Of a stretch of 64,000 nt of DNA, positions 26,747-35,508 are shown piece after piece. Position 1 is the first letter of the stretch. Every line of letters starts with the position of its first letter. Under the pieces are notes generated by a model that was not told the DNA's origin, ran no database searches, and worked only from the letters and a program-made list of their open reading frames with translations. A program made the position numbers and the translations under genes. This DNA is from Blastochloris sulfoviridis (lineage in GTDB: Bacteria; Pseudomonadota; Alphaproteobacteria; Rhizobiales; Xanthobacteraceae). The DNA lies in NCBI RefSeq assembly GCF_008630065.1, contig NZ_VWPL01000012.1, positions 1-64,000 of the forward strand, in the 5' to 3' direction.

Positions 26747-27004
26747 TAGACACCAATCACTCTCGTTTCAGGAGAGCGCGAGCCGACTTTCGTGCCCGCG
26801 CGTCCAGCGCCCAGGGGACTGCGTTTCGACGGCCTGCTCGACCAGCGTCCCGAGTTGGTATGCCTGATGACGCGACACCGTCGAACAAGGTTGCTCGCGC
26901 CATTCGCAAGCCGTGGCACGGCATCCGGCCAGATCAAGCCGAACCTCCGTTCCCGAGCACTCTTCAAGTCCGAATGATCCTGGCGCGGACGGTCGCCGAC
27001 GGCC
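26747..27004. other. Non-coding gap between relaxase and HU genes
   Basis: Open frames are present, but none has a good start or recognisable similarity. No repeat or terminator is evident. The relaxase gene and the HU-like gene converge here, so transcripts from both strands end in this gap. Confidence 0.4.
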
Positions 27005-27421
27005 TCAAGGTGCGGCGGCGGATTTGAGCTTCGAAAGCGCCCGGATTTTCACACGCATGCTCGCCGGCTTCGCGGCGCCCTTCATCATTTCGCCGGTGGC
27101 CGGGTTGCGGACCAGCGTTCCGGCCCGGCGGGCCGGCACCTTGCGGAGGGTCACCTTGAGGAGGCCCGGCAAGGTGAACTCGCCAACGCCCCGCGGATGA
27201 AGGGAGCCGAGCATCACGCTCTCCAACGTGGCGTAGACGGCCGCGGCGGTCTTCCGCGGCAGATCATTCTGTTCCGCGAGGAAGTTGATCAGCGCCGCCT
27301 TCGTCATGGTCTCCTTGACCGGACGAATGGACGCGGCTTCCGGCTTGGCCCGCGTGCTTTTCGCGGCCGGCTTGCTGCTCTTCCGTGCCGCCGCCGGCTT
27401 CGTCGTCTTCGCCTTTGCCAC
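27005..27421 (-). CDS. HU-family DNA-binding protein with basic N-terminal tail
   Basis: The product is 138 aa from GTG 27421, which has AGGAG 8 bases upstream. The first ~45 residues are Lys/Ala-rich and histone-tail-like. The HU domain follows: MTKAALINFLAEQNDLPRKT, LESVMLGSLHPRGVG and FTLPGLLKVTLRK, ending near RNPATGEMM. HU binds and bends DNA without strong sequence specificity; tailed forms are common in Rhizobiales. It is the only minus-strand gene between the relaxase gene and the trb operon, so it has its own promoter. It could assist relaxosome or nucleoid structure. Confidence 0.88.
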   Translation of the reverse strand: MAKAKTTKPAAARKSSKPAAKSTRAKPEAASIRPVKETMTKAALINFLAEQNDLPRKTAAAVYATLESVMLGSLHPRGVGEFTLPGLLKVTLRKVPARRAGTLVRNPATGEMMKGAAKPASMRVKIRALSKLKSAAAP

Positions 27422-27772
27422 CAAAGCTCTCCTTTGCATGAGGCGTCAAACGCCCGGATATCGAATCGAATGCGCGTCGGTGCTATCGATGCTTTGATGA
27501 AAGCGCAACATGCGCGACCTGCATCAACGCTGAAAGCCCAAGGAATTATGGGTCGGGATGCGAGTTGAGGCCACGGCCGGGCTAACACCATCACGCCCTT
27601 GTCTGTTGCTGGCCACCCGTTCTGGTTCGTCTTTGCCGACCTGCGATCGTCCTCCTTCGGCGCCGATCCGATTTCTGCGACATCCTCGCCGATTCCACGA
27701 CGCGCGCACAGAAACCCTTGCGCTCTGTGGATTCCTGCCAGCTTGAGGTCGATGGTGATCGCAGGAGCTGGC
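27422..27772. other. Divergent promoter region, HU / traG
   Basis: This 351-base gap separates the HU-like gene (minus) from traG (plus), so promoters for both must lie here. A small hairpin, GCTTT-GATG-AAAGC, is at 27491-27504. I see no clear -35/-10 pair, gene or repeat. Confidence 0.4.
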
Positions 27773-29761
27773 ATGTCGGCGACGAAGATCCTCTGGGGCC
27801 AAATCCTGCTCGTCGTCTTGATCGTGCTCTCCACAACATGGGGCGCGACCCAATGGACGGCGTGGTGCCTCGGCTTTCAGCCGCAGCTCGGCCGGCCCTG
27901 GTTCGAGCTGTTCGGCATGCCGGTCTACTATCCGCCGGCTTTCTTCTGGTGGTGGTTTTCGTTCGAGGCCTACGCGCCGCACATCTTCCTGCAAGGCGCC
28001 TACATCGCCGCCTCCGGCGGCTTCCTGTCGATCGCGGCCGCCATCGCGCTTTCGGTATGGCGGGCCCGCGAGGCATCAAGCGTGGAGACCTATGGCTCGG
28101 CGCGCTGGGCCACGGCGGCGGAAGTGACGGCCGCCGGGCTGCTCCGCCCGGACGGCGTGGTGCTCGGGAGGCTCGGCACCACCTATCTCCGCCACGATGG
28201 CCCCGAGCACGTGTTGTGCTTCGCGCCGACGCGCTCCGGCAAGGGTGTTGGCCTCGTGGTGCCAACGCTCTTGACTTGGCCGGAGAGTTCGATCGTCCAC
28301 GACATCAAGGGCGAGAACTGGCAGCTCACCGCGGGCTTTCGCGCCCGGCATGGCCGCGTGCTCAAGTTCGATCCGACCGATGCGAAGTCGGCCGCCTATA
28401 ATCCGCTGCTCGAGGTCCGCCGTGGCGAATGGGAGGTCCGCGATGTTCAGAACATCGCTGATATCCTGGTCGACCCCGAAGGCTCGCTGGAGAAGCGGAA
28501 CCATTGGGAGAAGACCAGCCATGCCCTCCTGGTCGGCGCCATCCTCCACGTGCTCTACGCCGAAGCCGACAAGACGCTGGCCGGCGTCGCCGCGTTCCTG
28601 TCCGATCCGAAGCGCGCAATCGAGGCGACGCTGGAGGCGATGATGGCGACCGCCCATCTTGGCGCCGCCGGACCGCACCCGGTGATCGCGTCCGCCGCAC
28701 GCGAGCTCCTCAACAAGTCCGACAATGAGCGCTCGGGCGTGCTGTCGACCGCGATGTCCTTCCTCGGGCTCTACCGCGACCCCGTCGTGGCGGAGGTCAC
28801 CCGCCGCTGCGACTGGCGCATCACCGACCTCGTCGGCGGAGCCCGGCCGGTGACGCTCTACCTCGTGGTGCCGCCCTCCGACATTGCCCGTACCAAGCCG
28901 CTGATCCGCCTGATCCTCAACCAGATCGGCCGCCGCCTGACCGAGGACTTGAGCGCCAGGTCCGGCCGCCACCGGCTGCTGTTGATGTTGGACGAGTTTC
29001 CCGCTCTTGGCCGGCTCGACTTCTTCGAGTCGGCGCTCGCCTTCATGGCCGGCTATGGCCTCAAGAGCTTCCTGATCGCGCAGTCGCTGAACCAGATCGA
29101 GAAGGCCTATGGCCCCAACAACTCGATCCTCGACAACTGCCATGTCCGCGTCAGCTTCGCCACCAATGACGAGCGGACCGCCAAGCGCGTCTCGGACGCC
29201 CTGGGGACCGCGACCGAGATGCGGGCGATGAAGAATTACGCCGGCCATCGGCTGTCGCCCTGGCTCGGACACTTGATGGTGTCGCGTTCGGAGACCGCGC
29301 GGCCGCTGTTGACGCCCGGCGAGGTGACGCAGCTCCCGCCCACTGAGGAGATCGTGATGGTGGCGGGGACGCCGCCGATCCGGGCGACGAAGGCGCACTA
29401 CTTCGAGGACGGACGGTTTCAGGAGAGAGTTCTGCCGCCGCCCATGCTCGCAAAGTCGGTGGAGACAAGGGCCGACGATTGGAGCGGCCTGCCGTTGCCG
29501 CCGCGCCCGGCGATCGAGAAGACCGTCACACAGGATCAACCGGGCGATGACGACGATCCGACCGGCTCGGAGCGTCGGCAGCAACCCGAGCTGACCAAGG
29601 CGAAAACCGTCGAGAAGAAGGCCCCGATCGATAATGAATTCGGTGCCGACTTCGCCGGCGACGAGGAAGAGGGCCGCGCCAGGATCAGCCGGATGAACCA
29701 GATCCTGCAGGGCGTCGCGCGGCAGGCCTCGCTCGATCCCAATGACCGCATGGACCTTTAG
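27773..29761 (+). CDS. traG: TraG/VirD4 type IV coupling protein
   Basis: The product is 662 aa from ATG 27773 (GGAGC upstream). Two or three N-terminal membrane helices (residues ~8-28, 45-70, 78-95) are followed by the ATPase domain. Walker A is APTRSGKGVG near residue 152; Walker B is LLLMLDEFPALGRL near 402. YGSARWA and the C-terminal STNDERTAKRV-like region are typical of TraG. It docks the relaxase-DNA complex to the Trb channel at the inner membrane. It is 8 bases before the CopG-like gene. Confidence 0.95.
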   Translation: MSATKILWGQILLVVLIVLSTTWGATQWTAWCLGFQPQLGRPWFELFGMPVYYPPAFFWWWFSFEAYAPHIFLQGAYIAASGGFLSIAAAIALSVWRAREASSVETYGSARWATAAEVTAAGLLRPDGVVLGRLGTTYLRHDGPEHVLCFAPTRSGKGVGLVVPTLLTWPESSIVHDIKGENWQLTAGFRARHGRVLKFDPTDAKSAAYNPLLEVRRGEWEVRDVQNIADILVDPEGSLEKRNHWEKTSHALLVGAILHVLYAEADKTLAGVAAFLSDPKRAIEATLEAMMATAHLGAAGPHPVIASAARELLNKSDNERSGVLSTAMSFLGLYRDPVVAEVTRRCDWRITDLVGGARPVTLYLVVPPSDIARTKPLIRLILNQIGRRLTEDLSARSGRHRLLLMLDEFPALGRLDFFESALAFMAGYGLKSFLIAQSLNQIEKAYGPNNSILDNCHVRVSFATNDERTAKRVSDALGTATEMRAMKNYAGHRLSPWLGHLMVSRSETARPLLTPGEVTQLPPTEEIVMVAGTPPIRATKAHYFEDGRFQERVLPPPMLAKSVETRADDWSGLPLPPRPAIEKTVTQDQPGDDDDPTGSERRQQPELTKAKTVEKKAPIDNEFGADFAGDEEEGRARISRMNQILQGVARQASLDPNDRMDL

Positions 29762-29769
29762 AGGCGTTG

Positions 29770-30204
29770 ATGAAAAAACTTCCGAAGAAGCAGCGGCTGT
29801 CGGTCTATCTCGATCCGGACGTCATGAAGGCATTGGCCGACCACGCGGCACGTCGTGACCAATCGCGCTCGCTGATCGCCGAGGCGGCCATCGCGTCGTT
29901 CCTGTCGCCCGACGCCGCCGAGCGCCAGGAAGCAGCACTCACCAAGCGCCTCGATCAGCTCGACCGGCGCATGACGCGGCTGGAACGCGATCTTGGCATC
30001 TCGGTCGAGATGCTGGCGGTGTTCGTGCGCTTCTGGCTCACCACCAATCCGCCATTGCCGGAACCGGCCCAGGCCGCCGCCCGCGCTCAGGCCGCCGAGC
30101 GCTATGATGCCTTCGTCGCCACGCTCGGGCGCCGGCTCGCCACCGGGCCAAAGCTGCGCCAGGAGATTTCCGAAGACGTCGCGGGGTCCACTGGCGCGGA
30201 ATAA
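29770..30204 (+). CDS. CopG-family ribbon-helix-helix protein
   Basis: The product is 144 aa from ATG 29770 (an in-frame TTG 3 bases earlier is less likely). The N-terminal ribbon-helix-helix reads KQRLSVYLDPDVMKALADHA, then RDQSRSLIAEAAI. A coiled-coil-like stretch follows (LTKRLDQLDRRMTRLERD). The gene occupies the usual place between traG and trbB in these elements. It probably regulates the transfer operon or aids relaxosome function. A hairpin follows it. Confidence 0.85.
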   Translation: MKKLPKKQRLSVYLDPDVMKALADHAARRDQSRSLIAEAAIASFLSPDAAERQEAALTKRLDQLDRRMTRLERDLGISVEMLAVFVRFWLTTNPPLPEPAQAAARAQAAERYDAFVATLGRRLATGPKLRQEISEDVAGSTGAE

Positions 30205-30279
30205 TCATCGCGCGCCGCATCGCACGTCGTCTTCAGCTCCGCCGTTCTCCTGTCTTTCCACGCCAGCGCGCGATGAGGT

Positions 30280-30306
30280 CTTGAGGCTTGTTGCAAGAGC
30301 CTCAAG
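30280..30306 (+). terminator. Hairpin between copG-like gene and trb operon
   Basis: CTTGAGGCT (30280-30288) is perfectly complementary to AGCCTCAAG (30298-30306), and inner bases CTTG/CAAG can also pair. CCTGCCTTTTCT follows, so it may act as a weak intrinsic terminator. It would separate traG-copG from trbB, whose GTG start is 70 bases further on. Confidence 0.55.
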
Positions 30307-30375
30307 CCTGCCTTTTCTAATCATCCCCGATCCAGGGCCGCTCGCCGAGCCAGCCCTTAAGCGACGGGGATAAGT

Positions 30376-31356
30376 GTGGCGGCATCGTACCGGAACTCTG
30401 AAGCCGCCTCACGCGGGGCGCGGATGTTGCGGACCGCGTTCGGCCCCGCCATCACCGGGTATCTGGAGGCCCCCGACGTCGTCGAGGTGATGCTGAACCC
30501 GGACGGGCGGCTCTGGATCGACCGATTGTCCGAAGGCCTCGCCGACACCGGCCATCGCCTATCACCGGCCGACGGCGAGCGCATCATCCGGCTGGTCGCC
30601 CACCATGTCGGCGCCGAGGTTCATTCAAGCCGCCCGCGCATCTCGGCCGAGTTGCCGGAGACCGGCGAGCGCTTCGAGGGCCTCATTCCGCCGGTGGTGG
30701 CCGCGCCGGCATTCGCCATCCGCAAGCCGGCCGTCGCGGTGTTCACCCTGGAGGACTATGCCGCCGCCGGGATCATGACCTTGGACGAGGCCGCGCTGCT
30801 GCGCTTGGCGGTGGCGGCACGCTGGAACATCCTCGTTGCCGGCGGCACCTCGACCGGCAAGACCACGTTGACCAATGCGCTCCTCGCCGAGGTCGCCAAG
30901 ACCTCCGATCGCGTGGTGCTGATCGAGGATACCCGCGAGCTGCAATGCGCCGCGCCGAACCTCATCGCGCTGCGCACCAAGGACGGCGTGGCAACGCTTT
31001 CGGACTTGGTGCGATCCTCGCTGCGCCTCCGCCCCGACCGCATTCCGATCGGCGAGGTGCGTGGCGGCGAGGCGCTCGATCTCCTCAAGGCCTGGGGCAC
31101 CGGCCATCCCGGCGGCATCGGCACCATCCATGCCGGCACCGCGATCGGTGCGCTGCGGCGCCTGGAGCAACTCATCCAGGAAGCCGTCATCACCGTGCCG
31201 CGCGCCCTGATCGCCGAGACCATCAACCTCATCGCCGTCCTTTCCGGCCGCGGTTCGGCACGCCGTCTTGCTGAACTCGCCGTCGTCCGAGGGCTCAGCC
31301 CCGGCGGCGACTACCTCCTCATCCCCGCAACCTCTGACCCAGGTGACCTGCCATGA
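30376..31356 (+). CDS. trbB: TrbB, conjugal transfer ATPase (VirB11-type)
   Basis: The product is 326 aa from GTG 30376; an ATG at 30424 is an alternative. Walker [16 protein letters not shown] lies near residue 154. The Asp box [13 protein letters not shown], the Walker B region [19 protein letters not shown] and the His box [11 protein letters not shown] all follow in VirB11 order. It is the hexameric cytoplasmic ATPase of the P-type mating channel. It begins an uninterrupted operon (trbB-C-D-E-J-K-L-F-G-I) in which most genes overlap by 1 to 4 bases. Confidence 0.96.
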   Translation: MAASYRNSEAASRGARMLRTAFGPAITGYLEAPDVVEVMLNPDGRLWIDRLSEGLADTGHRLSPADGERIIRLVAHHVGAEVHSSRPRISAELPETGERFEGLIPPVVAAPAFAIRKPAVAVFTLEDYAAAGIMTLDEAALLRLAVAARWNILVAGGTSTGKTTLTNALLAEVAKTSDRVVLIEDTRELQCAAPNLIALRTKDGVATLSDLVRSSLRLRPDRIPIGEVRGGEALDLLKAWGTGHPGGIGTIHAGTAIGALRRLEQLIQEAVITVPRALIAETINLIAVLSGRGSARRLAELAVVRGLSPGGDYLLIPATSDPGDLP

Positions 31357-31685
31357 TCCACCGTGCCGTCCGCATTCGTCATGCCGTTGCAGCAACGATC
31401 GTCACCACGATCGTGACGCTGTCCATCCCGTCCGCAGCCCTTGCGGCCGGCTCATCGATGCCGTGGGAAGCGCCGCTGCAGAAGATCCTGGAGTCGGTGG
31501 AAGGCCCCGTCGCCAAGATCATCGCGGTGATGATCATCATCCTCACCGGCCTGACGCTGGCGTTCGGCGACACCTCGGGCGGCGCACGCAAGCTGATCCA
31601 GATCGTGTTCGGCCTGTCGATCGCGTTCGCCGCATCGAGCTTCTTTTTGTCGTTCTTCTCGTTCGGCGGCGGAGCGCTGGTGTGA
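31353..31685 (+). CDS. trbC: TrbC, conjugative prepilin
   Basis: The product is 110 aa. A long signal peptide (VAATIVTTIVTLSIPSAALA) ends at an AAGSS site. Two hydrophobic helices follow (IIAVMIIILTGLTLAF; IQIVFGLSIAFAASSFFLSF), as in VirB2/TrbC pilins. It is the substrate expected for the TraF peptidase. The ATG overlaps the trbB stop. Confidence 0.92.
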   Translation: MIHRAVRIRHAVAATIVTTIVTLSIPSAALAAGSSMPWEAPLQKILESVEGPVAKIIAVMIIILTGLTLAFGDTSGGARKLIQIVFGLSIAFAASSFFLSFFSFGGGALV

Positions 31686-31954
31686 TGGAGACGAACGCAG
31701 CCGTTCCAGGCCTTGTCGTTCCCGTCCACCGTGCGCTGACCGAGCCGATCCTGCTCGGCGGCGCGCCGCGCGCTGTCGCAATCCTCAATGGCACGCTGGC
31801 CGCCGCGCTGGGCCTCGGCCTTCGTCTGTGGATCGCCGGGCTGCTGCTGTGGGTCATCGGCCACGCGGCCGCGGTCTGGGCAGCCAAACGCGATCCGCTG
31901 TTCGTGGAGGTGGTGCGCCGGCATCTGCGCATCCCCAGCCATCTCTCCCTCTGA
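31685..31954 (+). CDS. trbD: TrbD, inner-membrane channel protein (VirB3-type)
   Basis: The product is 89 aa from ATG 31685 (TGATG overlap with trbC). It begins METNAAVPGLVVPVHRALTE, has a transmembrane hairpin around ILNGTLAAALGLGLRLWIAG, and ends DPLFVEVVRRHLRIPSHLSL, typical of TrbD. It helps assemble the pilus with TrbE. Confidence 0.93.
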   Translation: METNAAVPGLVVPVHRALTEPILLGGAPRAVAILNGTLAAALGLGLRLWIAGLLLWVIGHAAAVWAAKRDPLFVEVVRRHLRIPSHLSL

Positions 31955-31963
31955 GGCGGCCAA

Positions 31964-34405
31964 ATGATGAACCTCTCCGAATATCGCGACCGCGCGACGC
32001 TCCTGGCCGACTTCCTGCCATGGGCCGCGCTGGTCGGCGATGGCGTCGTCCTCAACAAGGATGGCTCCTTCCAGCGCACCGCGCGCTTCCGCGGACCCGA
32101 CCTCGACAGCGCGGTGCCAGCCGAACTGGTCGCCGTCGCCGGCCGCATCAACAATGCCTTGCGCCGTCTCGGCTCCGGCTGGGCGGTGTTCGTCGAGGCG
32201 CAGCGCCAGCCGAGCAGCTTCTATCCGAGAAGCCGGTTTCCCGATCCGGCGTCGGCCCTGGTCGACGCCGAGCGCAAGGCCGCGTTCGAGGAAGAGGGAG
32301 TCCATTTCGAGTCGAGCTATTTCCTCACGCTGCTCTATCTGCCGCCGGCCGAGGACGCCGCACGCACGGAGCGCTTTCTCTATGAGGGCCGCGATCGCGC
32401 TGAGGGCACCGACGCCCACGAGATCCTGCGCGGCTTCATCGATCGCACCAACCGCGTGCTGCACCTCATCGAGGGCTTCATGCCCGAAAGCGCCTGGCTC
32501 GATGACGCCGAGACGCTGACCTACCTCCACGCCACCATCTCGACCAAGCACCAGCGCGTCCGCGTGCCCGAAGTGCCGATCTATCTCGACGCACTCTTGG
32601 CGGATCAGCCGCTCATCGGCGGCCTCGACCCGTGCCTTGGAGAGGCACATCTGCGCGTCCTCACCATCGTCGGGTTCCCGACCGCAACCACCCCCGGCAT
32701 TCTGGATGAGTTGAACCGGCTTGCCTTTGCCTATCGCTGGTCGACGCGGGCCCTGATGCTCGACAAGACCGACGCGATCAAGCTGCTGACCAAGATCCGG
32801 CGGCAATGGTTCGCCAAGAGGAAATCGATCGCCGCCATCCTGAAGGAGGTGATGACCAACGAGGCCTCCGCGCTGATCGACACCGACGCCCACAACAAGG
32901 CGATGGATGCCGACGCCGCTCTCCAGGACCTGGGCTCCGATCTGATCGGTGAGGCCTATGTGACGGCAACGGTTATCGTCTGGGACGACACCCCGAGCAT
33001 CGCCGACGAGAAGCTCCGGCTCGCCGAGAAGGTGATCCAGGGCCGCGACTTCACCTGCATGGTCGAGACCCTCAACGCCGTCGAGGCCTGGCTCGGCAGT
33101 CTGCCCGGCCACGTCTACGCCAATGTCCGCCAGCCGCCGATCTCGACCCTGAACCTCGCCCATATGATCCCGCTCTCAGCGGTGTGGGCCGGCCCGGCGG
33201 AGGATGAGCACTTTGGCGGCCCGCCGCTGTTGGTCGCCCGGACCGAAGGATCGACGCCGTTCCGCTTTTCGCTTCATGTCGGCGATGTCGGTCACACCTT
33301 GGTGGTGGGCCCGACCGGCGCCGGCAAGTCGGTACTGCTGGCGCTGATGGCCCTGCAGTTCCGCCGCTACGCCGGCTCCCAGGTGTTCGCCTTCGACTTC
33401 GGCGGCTCGATCCGCGCGGCGGCGCTGGCAATGGCCGGCGACTGGTTCGACCTCGGCGGCGCGCTGTCGGAGGATGCCTCCCGCCCGGTGGCGCTCCAGC
33501 CGCTCACCTGCATCCATGATGCCGCCGAGCGCAGCTGGGCGGCGGACTGGATCGCCGCGATCCTGGCGCGCGAGACGGTGACCGTCACGCCCGAGGTCAA
33601 GGATCTTCTGTGGTCGGCGCTGACCTCGCTGGCCTCAGCTCCCGTCAATGAGCGGACGCTGACCGGCCTGTCGGTGCTGCTGCAATCGCAGTCCCTGAAA
33701 CGGGCACTCCAGCCCTTTTGCCTTGGCGGACCCTACGGCCGGCTGCTCGACGCCGAAACCGAGCGGCTGGGTACAGCTTCCGTCCAGGCGTTCGAGACCG
33801 AGGGCCTGATCGGCACCGGCGCCGCGCAAGCCGTGCTCGGCTATCTGTTCCACCGCATCGAAGGCCGGCTCGATGGCCGCCCGACGCTGCTGATCATCGA
33901 TGAGGGCTGGCTCGCGCTCGATGATGAGGGCTTCGCCGGCCAGCTCCGCGAATGGCTGAAGACGCTGCGCAAGAAGAACGCGTCCGTCGTGTTCGCCACC
34001 CAGTCGCTGTCCGACATCGATCACAGCGCCATCGCGCCCGCCATCATCGAGAGCTGCCCGACCCGGCTGTTCCTGCCGAACGAGCGGGCGATCGAGCCGC
34101 AGATCACCACGATCTATCGCCGCTTCGGTCTCAACGACCGCCAGATCGAGATCCTGAGCCGGGCAACGCCCAAGCGCGACTATTACTGCCAGTCGCGGCG
34201 CGGCAACCGCCTGTTCGAACTCGGCCTCGGCGACGTCGCTCTGGCCTTCACCGCCACGTCCGCCAAGTCCGATCAGGCCGCGATCGAGCGGGTTCTCACC
34301 GAGCACGGACACGACGGCTTCGCGGAAGCCTGGCTTCGCGAGCGTGGCGCCGATTGGGCCGCCGATCTCATTTCCGACCTCACCAACCTGGAGGCGCTAT
34401 CGTGA
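31964..34405 (+). CDS. trbE: TrbE, VirB4-type ATPase
   Basis: The product is 813 aa (two adjacent ATGs at 31964 and 31967). The N-terminal CagE/TrbE domain starts MNLSEYRDRATLLADFLPWA. Walker A GPTGAGKSVLLAL is near residue 449 and Walker B TLLIIDEGWLALDDEGF near 640; FATQSLSDIDHSAI follows. It energises pilus assembly and substrate transfer at the inner membrane. It is 9 bases after trbD, and its stop overlaps trbJ. Confidence 0.96.
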   Translation: MMNLSEYRDRATLLADFLPWAALVGDGVVLNKDGSFQRTARFRGPDLDSAVPAELVAVAGRINNALRRLGSGWAVFVEAQRQPSSFYPRSRFPDPASALVDAERKAAFEEEGVHFESSYFLTLLYLPPAEDAARTERFLYEGRDRAEGTDAHEILRGFIDRTNRVLHLIEGFMPESAWLDDAETLTYLHATISTKHQRVRVPEVPIYLDALLADQPLIGGLDPCLGEAHLRVLTIVGFPTATTPGILDELNRLAFAYRWSTRALMLDKTDAIKLLTKIRRQWFAKRKSIAAILKEVMTNEASALIDTDAHNKAMDADAALQDLGSDLIGEAYVTATVIVWDDTPSIADEKLRLAEKVIQGRDFTCMVETLNAVEAWLGSLPGHVYANVRQPPISTLNLAHMIPLSAVWAGPAEDEHFGGPPLLVARTEGSTPFRFSLHVGDVGHTLVVGPTGAGKSVLLALMALQFRRYAGSQVFAFDFGGSIRAAALAMAGDWFDLGGALSEDASRPVALQPLTCIHDAAERSWAADWIAAILARETVTVTPEVKDLLWSALTSLASAPVNERTLTGLSVLLQSQSLKRALQPFCLGGPYGRLLDAETERLGTASVQAFETEGLIGTGAAQAVLGYLFHRIEGRLDGRPTLLIIDEGWLALDDEGFAGQLREWLKTLRKKNASVVFATQSLSDIDHSAIAPAIIESCPTRLFLPNERAIEPQITTIYRRFGLNDRQIEILSRATPKRDYYCQSRRGNRLFELGLGDVALAFTATSAKSDQAAIERVLTEHGHDGFAEAWLRERGADWAADLISDLTNLEALS

Positions 34406-35160
34406 TGGTGCGTCAGTTCAAGCTGCGAGAGGCGCTCCTCGCGGCCGCATGCCTCGCCTCGCCCCTGTCGGCGGCGCACCTTGTTGTCGCTGCCCACGCC
34501 CAGGTCATGGTCTATGACTCGAGCAACTATGTGCAAAACGTGCTGCAGGCAGCACGCGCGCTCCAGCAGGTCAACAATCAGATCACCTCGCTGCAGAATG
34601 AGGCGCAGTCCTTGATCAATCAGGCCCGCAACCTCGCGAGCCTGCCGTATTCCTCGCTTCAGCAGCTCCAGCAATCGATCCAGCGCACCCAGCAGCTCCT
34701 CAATCAGGCGCAGCGCATCGCCTATGACGTGCGAGAAATCGATCGCGCCTTCTCCACCACCTATGGCGCGGCCTCAAGATCAGCGTCAGATCAGACGCTG
34801 ATCGATGGCGCGAAGGAGCGCTGGCAGATCACGGTGGCCGGGCTGCAGGATGCCATGCGCGTTCAGGCCGGCGTCGTCGGCAATCTCGACGCCAACCGCA
34901 CCCAGATGTCCGCGCTGGTGTCCTCCAGCCAGGGTGCGACCGGCGCGCTGCAGGCGGCCCAGGCCGGCAATCAGATCCTGGCGTTGCAAGCTGGCCAGCT
35001 CGCCGACCTCGCCGCCGTCATCGCCGCCCAGGGACGGGCGCAGAACTTGGAAGCCGCCCAGCGCTCAGCCGCCCAGGACCAGGCCCGCGAGCAGTTCCGC
35101 CGGTTCCTCAGCCCTGGCACGGGCTATCAGCCCGGCAACGCCAGGATGTTCCAGAACTGA
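34405..35160 (+). CDS. trbJ: TrbJ, periplasmic VirB5-type protein
   Basis: The product is 251 aa from ATG 34405 (GTG 34402 also possible). A signal peptide ends near VVAAHAQ. The mature part is Gln- and Ala-rich and largely coiled coil: LQQVNNQITSLQNEAQSLIN and LQQLQQSIQRTQQLLNQAQR. This matches TrbJ, a minor pilus/tip component in the periplasm. Confidence 0.92.
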   Translation: MVRQFKLREALLAAACLASPLSAAHLVVAAHAQVMVYDSSNYVQNVLQAARALQQVNNQITSLQNEAQSLINQARNLASLPYSSLQQLQQSIQRTQQLLNQAQRIAYDVREIDRAFSTTYGAASRSASDQTLIDGAKERWQITVAGLQDAMRVQAGVVGNLDANRTQMSALVSSSQGATGALQAAQAGNQILALQAGQLADLAAVIAAQGRAQNLEAAQRSAAQDQAREQFRRFLSPGTGYQPGNARMFQN

Positions 35161-35504
35161 TGCTGATCATCGACATGACGATGCTGATCCGCGCCGGCGC
35201 GCTCGCCATGGTGGCACTGGCAGCGGTCTTCCTCACCACCACCACTGCCCGGACGGACCATGCCGCGGCGCTGGCTGAGGCGCCCGCGCCGGCGATGGTC
35301 GGCGAAGCCGCGACCTCATCCGGTCTTGTGTTCTTCGCACGGCCCACATCGGCGGGGCGCCATCTCGATGTGCGGGCGCCAAACTCCGCATCCCGCTCCT
35401 GGCGCCCAGCGCGGGGCCGGCGTCGCGGCTGCAGCAGGTGGGGCACCGGGTGCGCCACCCCGACCGACGCCAAGTCCATCGCCCTCACGCCGGAGGTCGA
35501 TTGA
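35160..35504 (+). CDS. trbK: TrbK-like small exported protein (putative entry exclusion)
   Basis: The product is 114 aa in the trbK position between trbJ and trbL. An N-terminal membrane or signal segment (LIRAGALAMVALAAVFLTTTTA) is followed by a Pro/Ala-rich periplasmic region. The C-terminal ~45 residues are unusually Arg-rich (SRSWRPARGRRRGCSRW) and do not look like other TrbK tails. A frameshift or weak constraint there is possible. TrbK blocks entry of a second element into the same cell. The call rests mainly on position. Confidence 0.65.
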   Translation: MLIIDMTMLIRAGALAMVALAAVFLTTTTARTDHAAALAEAPAPAMVGEAATSSGLVFFARPTSAGRHLDVRAPNSASRSWRPARGRRRGCSRWGTGCATPTDAKSIALTPEVD

Positions 35505-35508
35505 TCTC

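Noticed and set aside
26710-27027. Possible small gene between relaxase and HU
   Set aside because: It overlaps the end of the relaxase gene, has an Arg-rich random composition and no start signal.
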